This document shows, one piece after another, positions 8,679 through 18,152 of a stretch of 64,000 nucleotides of DNA. Under the pieces are notes generated by a model. The model saw only the letters and a program-made list of their open reading frames with translations, did no database searches and was not told the origin of the DNA. The translations under genes were made by a program, and so were the position numbers. The first letter of the stretch is position 1. The number at the start of each line of letters is the position of its first letter. The DNA lies in assembly GCA_029565675.1 (NCBI GenBank), contig JAKQNP010000032.1, forward strand, positions 62,001 through 126,000. Reading direction: 5' to 3'. The DNA is from a bacterium (lineage in GTDB: Bacteria; Zhuqueibacterota; Zhuqueibacteria; Residuimicrobiales; Oceaniaggregativiventaceae).

Positions 8679-9818
8679 ATGAAGGTCCTGCAATTCGACA
8701 CCAGCGGCCGCGGCGGCATCGCTCACTTTATCTTTTTTCTCAGCAAATCTCTGGCGCAACGCGGCATCGATATCGAATTGCTGACCACAGGCGAGAATGA
8801 GATGATCGGAGAGATGGATTTTACGGTTCACCCTGTGCTCAAGCCCCATTATCGCATCAAATCATTTTACGGCAAAGGCTTTGTGTATTTACACACGCTT
8901 TGGCGATTGGCAAAAACAATTCGCACCCGCCGGCCTGACATCGTTCATTGGCACGAGATTAAAATCCCGACAGTCGAACTGTGTTTGCTGCGTTTTTTTC
9001 AAAAACGAGATGTCCGTTTCGTGCTGTCGGCCCATGATGTAATGCATTTCGAGCGCGGAAGAGTGACTCGGGCGTTGCTGGAGCTCTATCAGCAATTCGA
9101 TTTTATCATCGCACACGCGGAAAACAACAGGCAGATCTTTTTGCAAAAGTTTAACTGCGATTCAAAACGAACGGTCGTCATTCCGCACGGCGAGTATTCC
9201 GATCTGGCTGGCAGCATGCCGGATAAAACCAGCGCACGCCGTCAACTCGGCGTTGCGATCGAAAACCGCGTTGTGCTGTTTTGCGGTTATATTCGCAGGT
9301 ACAAGGGCCTCGATCTGCTGCTTAAAGCTGTTGCACAAGCAAGGGAAAAGCTGCCCGATCTTTTTTTGCTGATTGCCGGAGAAGCCAAAGAAGACTTTGC
9401 CCTCTATCAGGAGTTGATCGATCAGCTCGGTCTACAAGAGTCCATACTCGCCGATATCCGCTACATCCCCCTCGATCGCTTGCCGCTCTACCTGGCGGCG
9501 GCGGATCTGGTCGCCCTGCCCTATCGGCAGATCTATCAAAGCGGCATTCTCTATCTCGCTTTTGGCGCCCGGCGGCCTGTGCTGGCGACCCGAGTCGGCG
9601 GTTTACAGGAAGTGGTTCAACCCGGCAAAAACGGTTTTCTATGCGAGCCGGAAAATATCGACGATCTGGTCAAGAATCTTGTTGTTGCCATGCAAAATAT
9701 CGAAGTGCTTGAAAAAATGGGAGAATACGCGTATATTCAGAGCAAAGAAGCATTTTCCTGGGAATCGATTGCCGAGCAAATCGATCGAGTCTATCAAAAG
9801 CTGTTCACTCTTGAGTAA
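8679..9818 (+). CDS. Family 4 glycosyltransferase
   Basis: 379 aa from ATG 8679 (MKVLQFDTSGRGGIAHF), one base after the previous stop; a longer frame from 8520 would overlap the upstream gene by 150 bases. The GT-B fold is clear: an N-terminal Gly-rich TSGRGG loop, HWHEIKIPT near residue 90, and a C-terminal half with VVLFCGYIRRYKGLDLLLKA, LPLYLAAADLVALPYR and the QSGILYLAFGARRPVLATR block, which holds the expected donor-binding region of GT4. It is probably a retaining transferase using a nucleotide sugar, acting in the cytoplasm on the lipid-linked repeat unit. Part of the cluster running from 2685 to 12386. Confidence 0.85.
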   Translation: MKVLQFDTSGRGGIAHFIFFLSKSLAQRGIDIELLTTGENEMIGEMDFTVHPVLKPHYRIKSFYGKGFVYLHTLWRLAKTIRTRRPDIVHWHEIKIPTVELCLLRFFQKRDVRFVLSAHDVMHFERGRVTRALLELYQQFDFIIAHAENNRQIFLQKFNCDSKRTVVIPHGEYSDLAGSMPDKTSARRQLGVAIENRVVLFCGYIRRYKGLDLLLKAVAQAREKLPDLFLLIAGEAKEDFALYQELIDQLGLQESILADIRYIPLDRLPLYLAAADLVALPYRQIYQSGILYLAFGARRPVLATRVGGLQEVVQPGKNGFLCEPENIDDLVKNLVVAMQNIEVLEKMGEYAYIQSKEAFSWESIAEQIDRVYQKLFTLE

Positions 9819-9831
9819 CCAAGGCCGGTAA

Positions 9832-10977
9832 ATGTTCGCTGTCGTGCTGTTCTGGATCACTGTCTTTTTAATATTTTACACCTATTGCGGTTATTTCTTG
9901 CTGCTGCTCATCTGGCATCGACTGGCACGCCGGAAGTCTTTAACCGAGCGGAGCGATTTGCCCACTGTTACCATGGTCATCTCGGCACATAACGAACAAG
10001 CCGTCATCAGGAAAAAAATCGAAAACTGCCGTTCCATCGACTATCCGCGCGGGCGCATCGAATTTCTCTTCGGCACTGACGGTTGTACAGACGGCACCGA
10101 TCGAGTCTTGCAACAGAACGATGACCTGCGCGTCATTGCTTTCAGCGAAAGATCAGGCAAGGCCGGCGTTCTCAATAGGTTGGTGCCGCAAGCGACAGGA
10201 GAAATCCTCTGTTTCTCCGACGCCAACACCATCTACGAACCGGACGCCATTCGAAAACTGGTGCGCCACCTGTCCGATGAGCGCATAGGCGGTGTTTGCG
10301 GCAATCTTTTGCTCACCGATCGAGAAAACCCGGCCGCCAAAGAAGGCGAAGCGCGCTATTGGCATTACGAAAACCGCATCAAAAAGCTCGAAGGCGATAT
10401 CCGCACTGTCTTTGGTGCCAGCGGCGGGATCTATGTCATCCGCAGAGAACTTTATCAACCGCTGCCAGCTGACCGCATGATCAATGACGACTTTCTGCTC
10501 TCCATGCGGGTGGTTCAGCAAGGCTATGATGTGATCTATGACGGCGAAGCTGTGGCCTACGAGACGCCATCCAGCGACGTCAAGGGCGAATTCCGCCGCA
10601 AAGTCCGCATCGGGGCAGCCAATTTTGCAGTGTTGCCCCAAATCGCTGACCTTTTGCATCCCAATAAAGGCTTTATCGCCTTTGGCTTGTGGTCGCATAA
10701 AATCGTGCGTTGGCTGGTTCCTTTCTTGTTGCTCATCGCTTTAATCGCGAGTGCTTGTGCGCTGGACAGACCATTTTTTCAATGGATATTTGCTGCACAA
10801 TTGCTATTTTATGGCACTGCCTTGGTCGGCTGTTTGGCAGAAAAGCGCTTTTCGCTGCCGGTTTTCGTCTTGTATCCCTATTACTTCACTGCCGTCAATC
10901 TGGCGTTGGCCGTCGGTTTTTTCCGTTTTCTCTTTCGCCTGCAAAAGCCGACCTGGCAAAGCATTGAACGCAACTAG
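9832..10977 (+). CDS. Membrane-bound family 2 glycosyltransferase (processive type)
   Basis: 381 aa. One N-terminal membrane segment (about 2-25), a cytoplasmic GT2 domain, and two or three C-terminal membrane segments (about 290-365), the layout of PgaC/IcaA- and hyaluronan-synthase-like enzymes. Motifs seen: TVTMVISAHNEQ, GTDGCTDGTD, the metal-binding FSDANT (about 125-130), GASGGIY and NDDFLLSMRVVQQGYDV, the ED-like acceptor motif appearing here as DD. A QXXRW motif is not obvious; RRKVRIG sits where it is expected. It may extend or decorate the glycan. Co-directional with its neighbours, 13 bases after the preceding gene. Confidence 0.8.
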   Translation: MFAVVLFWITVFLIFYTYCGYFLLLLIWHRLARRKSLTERSDLPTVTMVISAHNEQAVIRKKIENCRSIDYPRGRIEFLFGTDGCTDGTDRVLQQNDDLRVIAFSERSGKAGVLNRLVPQATGEILCFSDANTIYEPDAIRKLVRHLSDERIGGVCGNLLLTDRENPAAKEGEARYWHYENRIKKLEGDIRTVFGASGGIYVIRRELYQPLPADRMINDDFLLSMRVVQQGYDVIYDGEAVAYETPSSDVKGEFRRKVRIGAANFAVLPQIADLLHPNKGFIAFGLWSHKIVRWLVPFLLLIALIASACALDRPFFQWIFAAQLLFYGTALVGCLAEKRFSLPVFVLYPYYFTAVNLALAVGFFRFLFRLQKPTWQSIERN

Positions 10978-10985
10978 AGTTTTGC

Positions 10986-12386
10986 ATGCCCAAACCGATC
11001 GAAAAATTGCTCCTCGCCGTCACGGATCTGATCACCATCAATCTGGCCTTTTTCGGTTTGCTGCAGCTGCGCACGCAAGCGCATCTTTTCGTGGCTGCCG
11101 AGCCCGGAATACTCTTGCGCATTTCTTTGCTCATTTACCTCGTCTGGATGTTCTTGTTCATTTTTTTTGGTCTCTATCAATCGTGGTACACCAAATCGCG
11201 TTTTGATGAGCTGATCACGGTTCTGAAAACCGTTGCCTTTGGTATCGCGTTGATTTTCATCGCCACCTTCGAGCCGGAAACTGATTTTTCGCAGCCGCCC
11301 ACCATCGGCCGGATGATGATCGTGAGTTATTTTGCGCTGATGCTCATCTTTGTCGGCGGAGGTCGGCTGCTGCTTCACACGGTACAGCGCAAGCTCCTCG
11401 AGGCTGGCATCGGCCAGCGCAACACCTTGATCATCGGCTGGAACAACAACGCCCGCAAACTGGCGGGAAAAATCCGCCAATTCCCGGCTCTCGGCTATCG
11501 AGTGGTCGGTTTTGTCAGTTTGGAAGACGATCACCGGGGCGAAAAGCACGAACAGGTTCCGGTCCTCGGCGAGCTGAAGAATCTGCAACACCTGGTGACA
11601 AAACACCGGGTCGAAGAGGTCATTCTCTCGCTCGGCCGCTTGCCGCAGAAAAAAGTGCTGCAGGTGATCAGCCAGCTGGAAGAACTGCCGGTGCAGATCA
11701 AGATCGAACCCGATCTCTACGGCATCGTGATGGGACAGGCACGCACTCAACAGATTTATGGATTTCCGCTGATCGAAATTCAGCCCCAGCTGCTTTCCTC
11801 CTGGGAGCGCAAAACCAAACGGATCATCGATATCGCTGTTTCGCTGGTCAGCCTGGTCATTCTCTCGCCGCTTTTTCTCATCACGGCGATCGCAATCAAG
11901 TTGACCTCAGCCGGACCGATTTTTTACAAACAAAAACGGGTGGGCAAAAACGGGCGCATTTTCACCATTTATAAATTTCGCACCATGGTCAGAAATGCGG
12001 AAAAACTCACCGGGCCGGTTTGGGCGGGAGAAAAGGATCCCCGTGTCACGCCGGTGGGCCGCTTTTTGCGCAAAACGCGCATCGATGAATTTCCACAGCT
12101 CCTCAATGTGCTCGACGGCGATATGAGTCTGGTCGGTCCGCGGCCCGAACGGCCTTATTTTGTCGACCGTCTGAAACGCGAATACCCGTTTTACACCCGC
12201 CGGCTAAAGGTGCAACCGGGCATCACCGGCTGGGCGCAGGTCAAAGGCGAATACGACACCACCATCGAAGGGGTAAAAGAAAAACTCGAATATGATCTCT
12301 ATTATATCGAAAATATGTCTCTGCGCATGGACTTTCGCATCATTTTTTATACCCTGGCAACCATATTGCGCTTCAAAGGCCAATAG
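10986..12386 (+). CDS. Undecaprenyl-phosphate sugar-1-phosphate transferase (WbaP/WcaJ type)
   Basis: 466 aa with the standard architecture of polyprenyl glycosylphosphotransferases: four N-terminal membrane segments (about 8-125), a central CoA-binding-like domain ([15 protein letters not shown], about 145-160), one further membrane segment (about 280-305), and the C-terminal catalytic domain with [53 protein letters not shown] and [12 protein letters not shown]. It loads the first sugar-phosphate onto undecaprenyl phosphate and so starts repeat-unit synthesis for the cluster. It closes the gene cluster, 8 bases after the preceding gene. Confidence 0.92.
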   Translation: MPKPIEKLLLAVTDLITINLAFFGLLQLRTQAHLFVAAEPGILLRISLLIYLVWMFLFIFFGLYQSWYTKSRFDELITVLKTVAFGIALIFIATFEPETDFSQPPTIGRMMIVSYFALMLIFVGGGRLLLHTVQRKLLEAGIGQRNTLIIGWNNNARKLAGKIRQFPALGYRVVGFVSLEDDHRGEKHEQVPVLGELKNLQHLVTKHRVEEVILSLGRLPQKKVLQVISQLEELPVQIKIEPDLYGIVMGQARTQQIYGFPLIEIQPQLLSSWERKTKRIIDIAVSLVSLVILSPLFLITAIAIKLTSAGPIFYKQKRVGKNGRIFTIYKFRTMVRNAEKLTGPVWAGEKDPRVTPVGRFLRKTRIDEFPQLLNVLDGDMSLVGPRPERPYFVDRLKREYPFYTRRLKVQPGITGWAQVKGEYDTTIEGVKEKLEYDLYYIENMSLRMDFRIIFYTLATILRFKGQ

Positions 12387-12437
12387 CGCAGCACTGCTTA
12401 AATCGGTGCCCACCAATGCGGAAAGGTTAAATCAGTT

Positions 12438-13703
12438 ATGCTGGATTTAAAATTCATTCGTGAAAACGCCGAACTGGTCCGACAGGCCATTGCCAACAAA
12501 CATGAAAAAGCCGATCTCGATGCGTTGCTGCAACTCGACAACCGCCGTCGGGAATTAATCGCCCAGGTTGAAAATGGCCGCGCCGAACAAAACCGCATCA
12601 CTCTGCAAATCGCTGAACTTAAAAAAACCAAGCAGGATGCCTCGCCGATCATTGCCCGGATGCGCCAGTTCTCCGAGAGTATCAAACAACTGGACGCGGA
12701 ACTGGACAGCGTGCAGGAGCAGATCCATGCCATTCAGATCCGTATTCCCAATATTCCGCACGCCAGCGCGCCGATCGGCGATGCCAGTCACAATACCATC
12801 GTCAAAACCTGGAGTGACCCGGTGACCCTCGATTTCCCGGCCAAACCGCATTGGGAAATCGCCGAGAATTTGGACATCATCGATTTCGGCCGTGCCGCCA
12901 AGGTCTCGGGTGCCAACTTTGTCTGCTACAAAGGCGCCGGTGCACGTCTGGAGCGCGCGTTGGTCAATTTTATGCTCGATCTGCATGTGCAGAAACAGGG
13001 CTATACGGAAATTTTTCCGCCGTTTGTCACCCGGCGACAGGCGATGTTCGGGACCGGCCAACTTCCCAAGCTCGAAGAGGATATGTACCATATACCCGGT
13101 GATGATCTTTTTCTCATCCCCACTGCCGAAGTGCCGGTGACCAATCTGCACAGTGACGAGATCATCGACAGTGTCCGGCTGCCGATCCGCTATACCGCCT
13201 ATTCGCCCTGTTTTCGTCGCGAGGCCGGGGCATACGGCAAGGATACCCGCGGTCTGATGCGCGTGCATCAATTCAATAAAGTCGAGATGGTGAAATTCGT
13301 CACGCCGGAATCGTCCTATGACGAGCATGAAAAACTTTTGCAGAATGCCGAAGAAGTTTTACAGCTGCTCAAACTGCCCTATCGCGTGCTGAATTTGGCC
13401 ACCGGCGATCTGAGCTTCGCCGCCGCCAAATGTTACGATATCGAGATCTGGGCCGCCGGCATCCAAAAATGGCTGGAAGTGTCGTCGTGCAGCAATTTCG
13501 AGGATTTTCAGGCAAGGCGCGCCAACATTCGCTTTCGCAGACAAAAAGGCGACAAACCGGAATTCGTTCATACCTTGAACGCCTCCGGAGTGGCCATGCC
13601 GCGCACAATGATCGCGATTTTGGAAAACAACCAACTCCCAGACGGCAGCGTGGTCGTGCCGGAAGTGCTGCGCCCGTTTATGGGTTGCGACAAAATTCAA
13701 TAG
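12438..13703 (+). CDS. serS: Seryl-tRNA synthetase
   Basis: 421 aa, the usual length. It starts MLDLKFIREN and has the N-terminal two-helix coiled-coil arm that holds tRNA-Ser (about 30-100), followed by a class II catalytic core: TAEVPVTNLHSDEI (serine pocket), motif 2 YTAYSPCFRREAGAYGKDTR, and motif 3 with NASGVAMPRTMIAILENNQ. It charges tRNA-Ser in the cytoplasm. It lies 51 bases after the glycan cluster on the same strand, so read-through is possible. No T-box-like leader is visible in that gap. Call is secure. Confidence 0.98.
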   Translation: MLDLKFIRENAELVRQAIANKHEKADLDALLQLDNRRRELIAQVENGRAEQNRITLQIAELKKTKQDASPIIARMRQFSESIKQLDAELDSVQEQIHAIQIRIPNIPHASAPIGDASHNTIVKTWSDPVTLDFPAKPHWEIAENLDIIDFGRAAKVSGANFVCYKGAGARLERALVNFMLDLHVQKQGYTEIFPPFVTRRQAMFGTGQLPKLEEDMYHIPGDDLFLIPTAEVPVTNLHSDEIIDSVRLPIRYTAYSPCFRREAGAYGKDTRGLMRVHQFNKVEMVKFVTPESSYDEHEKLLQNAEEVLQLLKLPYRVLNLATGDLSFAAAKCYDIEIWAAGIQKWLEVSSCSNFEDFQARRANIRFRRQKGDKPEFVHTLNASGVAMPRTMIAILENNQLPDGSVVVPEVLRPFMGCDKIQ

Positions 13704-13721
13704 GTAGAGACTGGACACTGC

Positions 13722-15140
13722 ATGACCACTACACCAGGCTGGACATCGATCCTGCCGCCGCTGATCGCCATCGTCCTGGCAGTGCGGACCAAACAGGTGG
13801 TTTTATCGCTCTTTATCGGTATCTGGCTGGGCTGGACGATTCTATCCGGCTGGAACCCGATCGCCGGTTTTGCCGCTGCTCTGGAAGGCTGTGTAATGGT
13901 GTTCGCCGATGCCGGGAATACCCGCGTCATCCTGTTCAGCACCCTGGTCGGCGCGTTGATCGCCTTTACCCAGGTTTCCGGCGGCATGGAAGGTTTTGTC
14001 CAACTGCTGACCCGACGAGGCTGGATCCGCAGCCGCCGCAGCGCGGCACTGCTTGCCTGGATTACCGGCATGGTGATTTTTGTTGAAGCCAACATGAGCA
14101 TTCTCATCGCCGGCACCCTGGCGCGGCCGATCTTTGACAAACTTCGCCTGTCGCGGGAAAAACTGGCCTATATCTGCGATTCAACCTCGGCGCCGAAATG
14201 CATCCTTATTCCGCTCAACGCCTGGGGCGCATTCGTCATCGGCCTGCTCACCGAGCAAGACATCGAACGTCCGGTGGAAGCCTTTGTCGCCTCGATGCCG
14301 TATAACTTTTACGCCTTTTTTGCCATCCTTTTGGTTTTCCTCAGCGTCCTGTTGCAGCGCGATATCGGCCCGATGCGCCGGGCCGAACGCCGAAGCCGGG
14401 AAACCGGCCAGGTGCTCAATGACGGCGCCGAGCCTGTGATCGACACCGATCTTCTGCAGATGAGCAGCAAACCCGGTGTGACACCAAAGGCTGTCAACAT
14501 GCTTATTCCGGTTCTCACGATGGTGGTCATGATGCCGCTGAGCCTGTGGATCACCGGCAACGGCAATCTGATGCAAGGAGAAGGGTCAACGTCGGTGTTG
14601 TGGTCAGTGGTCAGCGGATTGCTCGCCGGTGCGGTCGCCTATCGGGCGCAAAAAATCCTCAAGCTCAAGGAAATCATGCAGGTCTTGATGAGCAGCATCG
14701 GTGGCATGGTACCGCTCGCCTCGCTGATGCTGTTTGCTTTTGCAATCGGCAATGTCTGCAAAACGCTGGGAACTGGACCGTTTGTGGCTTCACTATCGAA
14801 TGCTTTTGTCTCGCCAGTCTGGGTACCGGCACTGTTGTTTATCATTTCCTGCATCATCGCCTTTGCCACTGGCACATCCTGGGGCACTTTTGCCATCATG
14901 ATTCCGATCGCGGTGCCGATGATTGGTCTGATGGGGCTGAATTCAGGTGCAGTGATCGCCGCTGTTTTAGGCGGCGGCGTTTTCGGCGATCATTGTTCCC
15001 CGATATCGGATACAACCATCATCTCGTCGATGGCCGCAGCGACCGATCATATCGATCATATCCGCACTCAAATGCCCTATGCGATGATCGCCGCCGCCAT
15101 AGCTTTGCTGGGCTATATCTGGGTGGGTTTCGCTTCATGA
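13722..15140 (+). CDS. NhaC-family Na+/H+ antiporter
   Basis: 472 aa, about 11-12 membrane segments. The order of blocks fits the NhaC family: WTSILPPLIAIVLAVRTKQV at the N-terminus, FVEANMSILIAGTLARPIFD (about 122-141), CDSTSAPKCILIPLNAWGAF (about 154-173), and near the C-terminus FATGTSWGTFAIMIPIAVP and VLGGGVFGDHCSPISDTTI. It exchanges Na+ for protons (some relatives exchange other organic ions) at the inner membrane. Its stop codon overlaps an ATG (ATGA at 15137-15140) in the frame of the phosphoesterase downstream, suggesting coupling. Confidence 0.87.
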   Translation: MTTTPGWTSILPPLIAIVLAVRTKQVVLSLFIGIWLGWTILSGWNPIAGFAAALEGCVMVFADAGNTRVILFSTLVGALIAFTQVSGGMEGFVQLLTRRGWIRSRRSAALLAWITGMVIFVEANMSILIAGTLARPIFDKLRLSREKLAYICDSTSAPKCILIPLNAWGAFVIGLLTEQDIERPVEAFVASMPYNFYAFFAILLVFLSVLLQRDIGPMRRAERRSRETGQVLNDGAEPVIDTDLLQMSSKPGVTPKAVNMLIPVLTMVVMMPLSLWITGNGNLMQGEGSTSVLWSVVSGLLAGAVAYRAQKILKLKEIMQVLMSSIGGMVPLASLMLFAFAIGNVCKTLGTGPFVASLSNAFVSPVWVPALLFIISCIIAFATGTSWGTFAIMIPIAVPMIGLMGLNSGAVIAAVLGGGVFGDHCSPISDTTIISSMAAATDHIDHIRTQMPYAMIAAAIALLGYIWVGFAS

Positions 15141-15160
15141 CCGTTTGCAATGGCGAAACT

Positions 15161-15625
15161 ATGAAAATAGGAATTCTTGCCGATACCCACGGGAACCTGC
15201 CGCAGCAACTTTTTTCGGTTTTTTCCGGTATGGATCATTTGATCCATGCCGGGGACGTCGGGTCCATGGATGTCCTGGCCGAGTTGACCGCGATTGCGCC
15301 GGTTACAGCGGTATATGGCAACTGTGATGATTTCAGCGTGCGCCGCCATCTGCAATCCACTGCTGTTCTCGAACTGTGCGGATTTCACTTGCAGATATAC
15401 CACTATGTGGATGTCTTCAGGGAATACGCTGATCCTGCGCATGAGATCATTATTTTTGGCCATACCCATCATTCGGAAATCCGCAAGAGCCCATACGGAC
15501 TGCTTATCAATCCAGGATCAGCCAGCAAACCGCGCGGCCAGGCAAATCCGACAGTCGCCGTGTTGTCGCTGGCGGTCGGTAAAACGCCCAAAGTTCAGCT
15601 TGTCACCCTGAATCTAAACCATTGA
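15161..15625 (+). CDS. YfcE/MJ0936-type metallophosphoesterase
   Basis: 154 aa from the ATG at 15161 (MKIGILADTHGNLP), the usual first residues of this family; an in-frame ATG at 15137 overlaps the antiporter stop and would add eight residues. Metal-binding motifs of the calcineurin-like fold are complete: DTHGN (9-13), HAGDVGS (34-40), VYGNCD (58-63) and FGHTHHSEI (about 103-111), with a final NPGSASKPRG. Small enzymes of this kind are Mn-dependent phosphodiesterases; the physiological substrate is rarely known. It lies between the antiporter and pyrF. Confidence 0.88.
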   Translation: MKIGILADTHGNLPQQLFSVFSGMDHLIHAGDVGSMDVLAELTAIAPVTAVYGNCDDFSVRRHLQSTAVLELCGFHLQIYHYVDVFREYADPAHEIIIFGHTHHSEIRKSPYGLLINPGSASKPRGQANPTVAVLSLAVGKTPKVQLVTLNLNH

Positions 15626-15663
15626 TCGTTCGCCGGCGATCAGCACCCAGGTGGGAGAACCCT

Positions 15664-16494
15664 ATGGCCTTTGCACAAATGCTGCACAACACGATCGAGC
15701 GCAAACAGACTCTGCTGTGCATTGGGCTGGACAGCGACCCTGACCGGTTGCCGGCCCATCTCAAAAACGAAGCTGATCCGATCCTGACATTCAATCGGGC
15801 CATCATCGAGGCGACCGCCGATTTGGCAGCGGCATTCAAGATCAACACTGCTTTTTATGAATCGCTCGGCAGCCAGGGATGGGAGACTCTGCAGGCCACT
15901 TTCGCCAGCCTGCCAGCGGACACCATCAAGATTGCCGATGCCAAACGCGGCGATATTGGCAACACGTCACAACAGTATGCATCCGCCTTTTTCCATCAGC
16001 TCAACGCCGACGCGCTCACTGTCAACCCCTATATGGGATTCGACTCGGTGGCACCGTTTTTACAGGATCCGGAGAAAGGTGTATTTTTTCTCTGCCTGAC
16101 CTCCAACCCCGGAGCGCAGGATTTTCAATATTTCAGCAACAGCAAACAGCGCTTGTATGAACGCATCGCAGCAGCGGTGCAAAAATGGAACAACAAGGAA
16201 AATTGTGGCCTGGTGGTCGGTGCGACCCATCCGGATGAATTGGGCGGTGTGCGAGCCATAGCCCCTGATTTGCCGTTTCTCATCCCGGGAATCGGCGCCC
16301 AGGGCGGCGATCTGGAGCAAGCCGTGCTACAGGGCACTGATCGCTACGGCGGTGCGGCGATCTTTAATTCGAGCCGAGCGATCCTCTATGCATCGAACGG
16401 CAGAGATTTCGCAGAGGCAGCGCGTCGGACCGCCGAAGCAACCCGCCATGCCCTTGAGCGGGCGCGGGAGAAAAAACTGAGTGGCAACTGTTAA
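15664..16494 (+). CDS. pyrF: Orotidine 5'-phosphate decarboxylase
   Basis: 276 aa from ATG 15664 (MAFAQMLHNTIERKQT), preceded by GTGGGAG at good spacing; the longer frame from 15622 starts inside the previous gene. Catalytic signature ADAKRGDIGNTSQQYA, substrate blocks CIGLDSDPDRLP, FKINTAFYESLG and PGIGAQGGD. The length and motif order match the longer type-2 PyrF. It performs the last step of UMP synthesis and sits 39 bases ahead of pyrE, whose product makes its substrate. A short inverted repeat, TGATCG/CGATCA, at 15622-15641 lies in the upstream gap. No PyrR-type hairpin is visible here, unlike the pyrR operon. Confidence 0.97.
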   Translation: MAFAQMLHNTIERKQTLLCIGLDSDPDRLPAHLKNEADPILTFNRAIIEATADLAAAFKINTAFYESLGSQGWETLQATFASLPADTIKIADAKRGDIGNTSQQYASAFFHQLNADALTVNPYMGFDSVAPFLQDPEKGVFFLCLTSNPGAQDFQYFSNSKQRLYERIAAAVQKWNNKENCGLVVGATHPDELGGVRAIAPDLPFLIPGIGAQGGDLEQAVLQGTDRYGGAAIFNSSRAILYASNGRDFAEAARRTAEATRHALERAREKKLSGNC

Positions 16495-16533
16495 GCCATC
16501 GTGTTCTGGTCATTTTTCATCGGTGAGGTAAAA

Positions 16534-17109
16534 ATGGATTCTCAAACTGCACTCGATTTGTTCAGAAAAACGGGCGCGCTTCTGGATGGCCATTTTGTGC
16601 TGACTTCCGGATTGCACAGTCCCAATTACTTTCAGTGCGCCCGGGTCCTGCAATACCCATGGTACGCCGAACAGTTGTGCACAGTGATTGCAGATCATTT
16701 TCAATCGGCCAAAATCGATGTGGTCGCGTCACCTGCCGTCGGCGGAATCGTCGTCGGCCAGGAAGTCGCCCGCCTCTTGGGCTGCCGTGCGGTTTTTGCC
16801 GAAAGGGTTGACGGCCGTATGGTTTTGCGGCGAGGCTTTGAATTCGACAAAGGGGATAAAGTCCTTTGTGTGGAAGATGTGGTCACCACCGGCGGTTCGA
16901 TCGGTGAAATCATCGACCTGGCAAGAACCATCGCAGAAGTGGCCGGGGTGGCCTGTATCGTCGATCGCAGCGGCGGTAAAGCAGAGTTTCCGCTGCCCTT
17001 TTTCGCGGTGCTGCGCATGAATATCGAGACCTACAACCCAGCTGATTGTCCATTATGCAAACGGGGCATTCCAGCGTACAAACCCGGCAGTCGAAATCTG
17101 CAAAAATAA
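16534..17109 (+). CDS. pyrE: Orotate phosphoribosyltransferase
   Basis: 191 aa from ATG 16534 (MDSQTALDLFRKTGALLDG), with GGTGAGG 8 bases upstream; an earlier GTG at 16501 has no comparable ribosome site. PRPP-binding motif VLCVEDVVTTGGSIGE (about 111-126) and the flexible-loop region ERVDGRMVLRRGFEFD are present. FVLTSGLHSPNYFQCARV marks the orotate side. A C-terminal CPLCKRGIPA is seen in the longer bacterial branch. It converts orotate and PRPP to OMP, which PyrF decarboxylates. Organised as pyrF-pyrE, separate from pyrR-pyrB-pyrC at 54-57 kb. Confidence 0.97.
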   Translation: MDSQTALDLFRKTGALLDGHFVLTSGLHSPNYFQCARVLQYPWYAEQLCTVIADHFQSAKIDVVASPAVGGIVVGQEVARLLGCRAVFAERVDGRMVLRRGFEFDKGDKVLCVEDVVTTGGSIGEIIDLARTIAEVAGVACIVDRSGGKAEFPLPFFAVLRMNIETYNPADCPLCKRGIPAYKPGSRNLQK

Positions 17110-17122
17110 AGGATCTGGCGCG

Positions 17123-18088
17123 ATGTTAAGTGTGGTTCTAATCTTGCTTTTTGGTGTCGTTATGCTCTACTTCGGTGCAGAGTGGTTGGTTCGCGGTTCC
17201 TCACAGCTGGCCCTGAGCATGGGAATCAAACCGTTGATCGTCGGATTGACCGTGGTCGCAATGGGAACCTCATCACCCGAGATGATGGTCAGCGTCATAG
17301 CGGCCGTCAATCATACCAAGGATATCGCTCTGGGCAACATCATTGGCAGCAATATCGCCAATCTGGCGCTGGTGATCGGCTTGTCTGCACTAATCCGGCC
17401 GTTGCCGATTCAACAGAATACCGCCAAAAAACAGATGCCGTTTCTGCTCCTGGCCTCCCTGTTGTTTTATCTGCTCAGCCTCGACGGCATTCTCGACCGT
17501 CGAGATGGGTTTGTGCTGTTCTTGGGATTCGTGCTGTTCATCGCCCTCATGTTGCGAAAAATTGCCCGCGACCGCAGCACAGACAAACTCCTTGCCAGTG
17601 AGGTTAAAATCCCCAAAACCGATAAATCCCGGCGGTGGATGCATATCGGGCTGACTGTTGCAGGACTGCTGGTTCTGGTTTTAGGTTCAACGCTGATCGT
17701 GCGCTCGGCTACGACCATTGCAGCAGCATTGGGAGTGAGCGAAATCCTGATCGGTGTCACCATGGTAGCCGTTGGGACATCACTTCCCGAACTGGCGATC
17801 TCTACCATCGGCGCTTTGCGCGGTGAAACGGACATTGCGGTGGGGAATGCGGTAGGCAGCAATATCTTTAATACGCTGTGTGTTCTTGGAATAGTCGCGC
17901 TGATCCTGCCTATTCCAGTAGAAACGGCGATTTTGACTTTCCACTTTCCCGTGATGTTGGGAGTGACTTTGCTCTTCTGGCCGATATGTTGGGTCGGCTT
18001 GAAAATCAATCGAGCGGAAGGTGTCTTATTGCTGCTGCTCTATGCGGTCTTTATCTATTTTCTCTTCAACTCGGGGATAGGGATCTGA
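17123..18088 (+). CDS. CaCA-family calcium/sodium antiporter (YrbG-like)
   Basis: 321 aa, about 10 membrane segments, with the internal duplication of the family: alpha-1 repeat VVAMGTSSPEMMVSVIAAV followed by GNIIGSNIANLALVIG (about 45-95) and alpha-2 repeat MVAVGTSLPELAISTIGAL followed by GNAVGSNIFNTLCVLG (about 213-260). The paired Glu of SPE/LPE line the ion site. It exchanges Na+ or H+ for Ca2+ at the inner membrane. Last gene of this plus-strand run; a bidirectional terminator follows. Confidence 0.92.
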   Translation: MLSVVLILLFGVVMLYFGAEWLVRGSSQLALSMGIKPLIVGLTVVAMGTSSPEMMVSVIAAVNHTKDIALGNIIGSNIANLALVIGLSALIRPLPIQQNTAKKQMPFLLLASLLFYLLSLDGILDRRDGFVLFLGFVLFIALMLRKIARDRSTDKLLASEVKIPKTDKSRRWMHIGLTVAGLLVLVLGSTLIVRSATTIAAALGVSEILIGVTMVAVGTSLPELAISTIGALRGETDIAVGNAVGSNIFNTLCVLGIVALILPIPVETAILTFHFPVMLGVTLLFWPICWVGLKINRAEGVLLLLLYAVFIYFLFNSGIGI

Positions 18089-18114
18089 AGGAGAAGGCAG
18101 GAGACGAAAAATTT

Positions 18115-18152
18115 AAAAAAAGAGGCTGTCCAAATGGGCAGCCTCTTTTTTT
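18115..18152. terminator. Bidirectional intrinsic terminator
   Basis: Hairpin AGAGGCTG(T)CC-AAAT-GG(G)CAGCCTCT at 18121-18146, flanked by an A-run on the left and a T-run on the right, so it works in both directions. It separates the CaCA exchanger (plus) from the convergent sigma-factor gene (minus), whose stop codon overlaps the T-run. Confidence 0.88.

Noticed and set aside
14546-15160. Long N-terminal extension of the phosphoesterase frame into the NhaC-type gene
   Set aside because: It would overlap a clear antiporter gene; MKIGILADTHG at 15161 is the family start.
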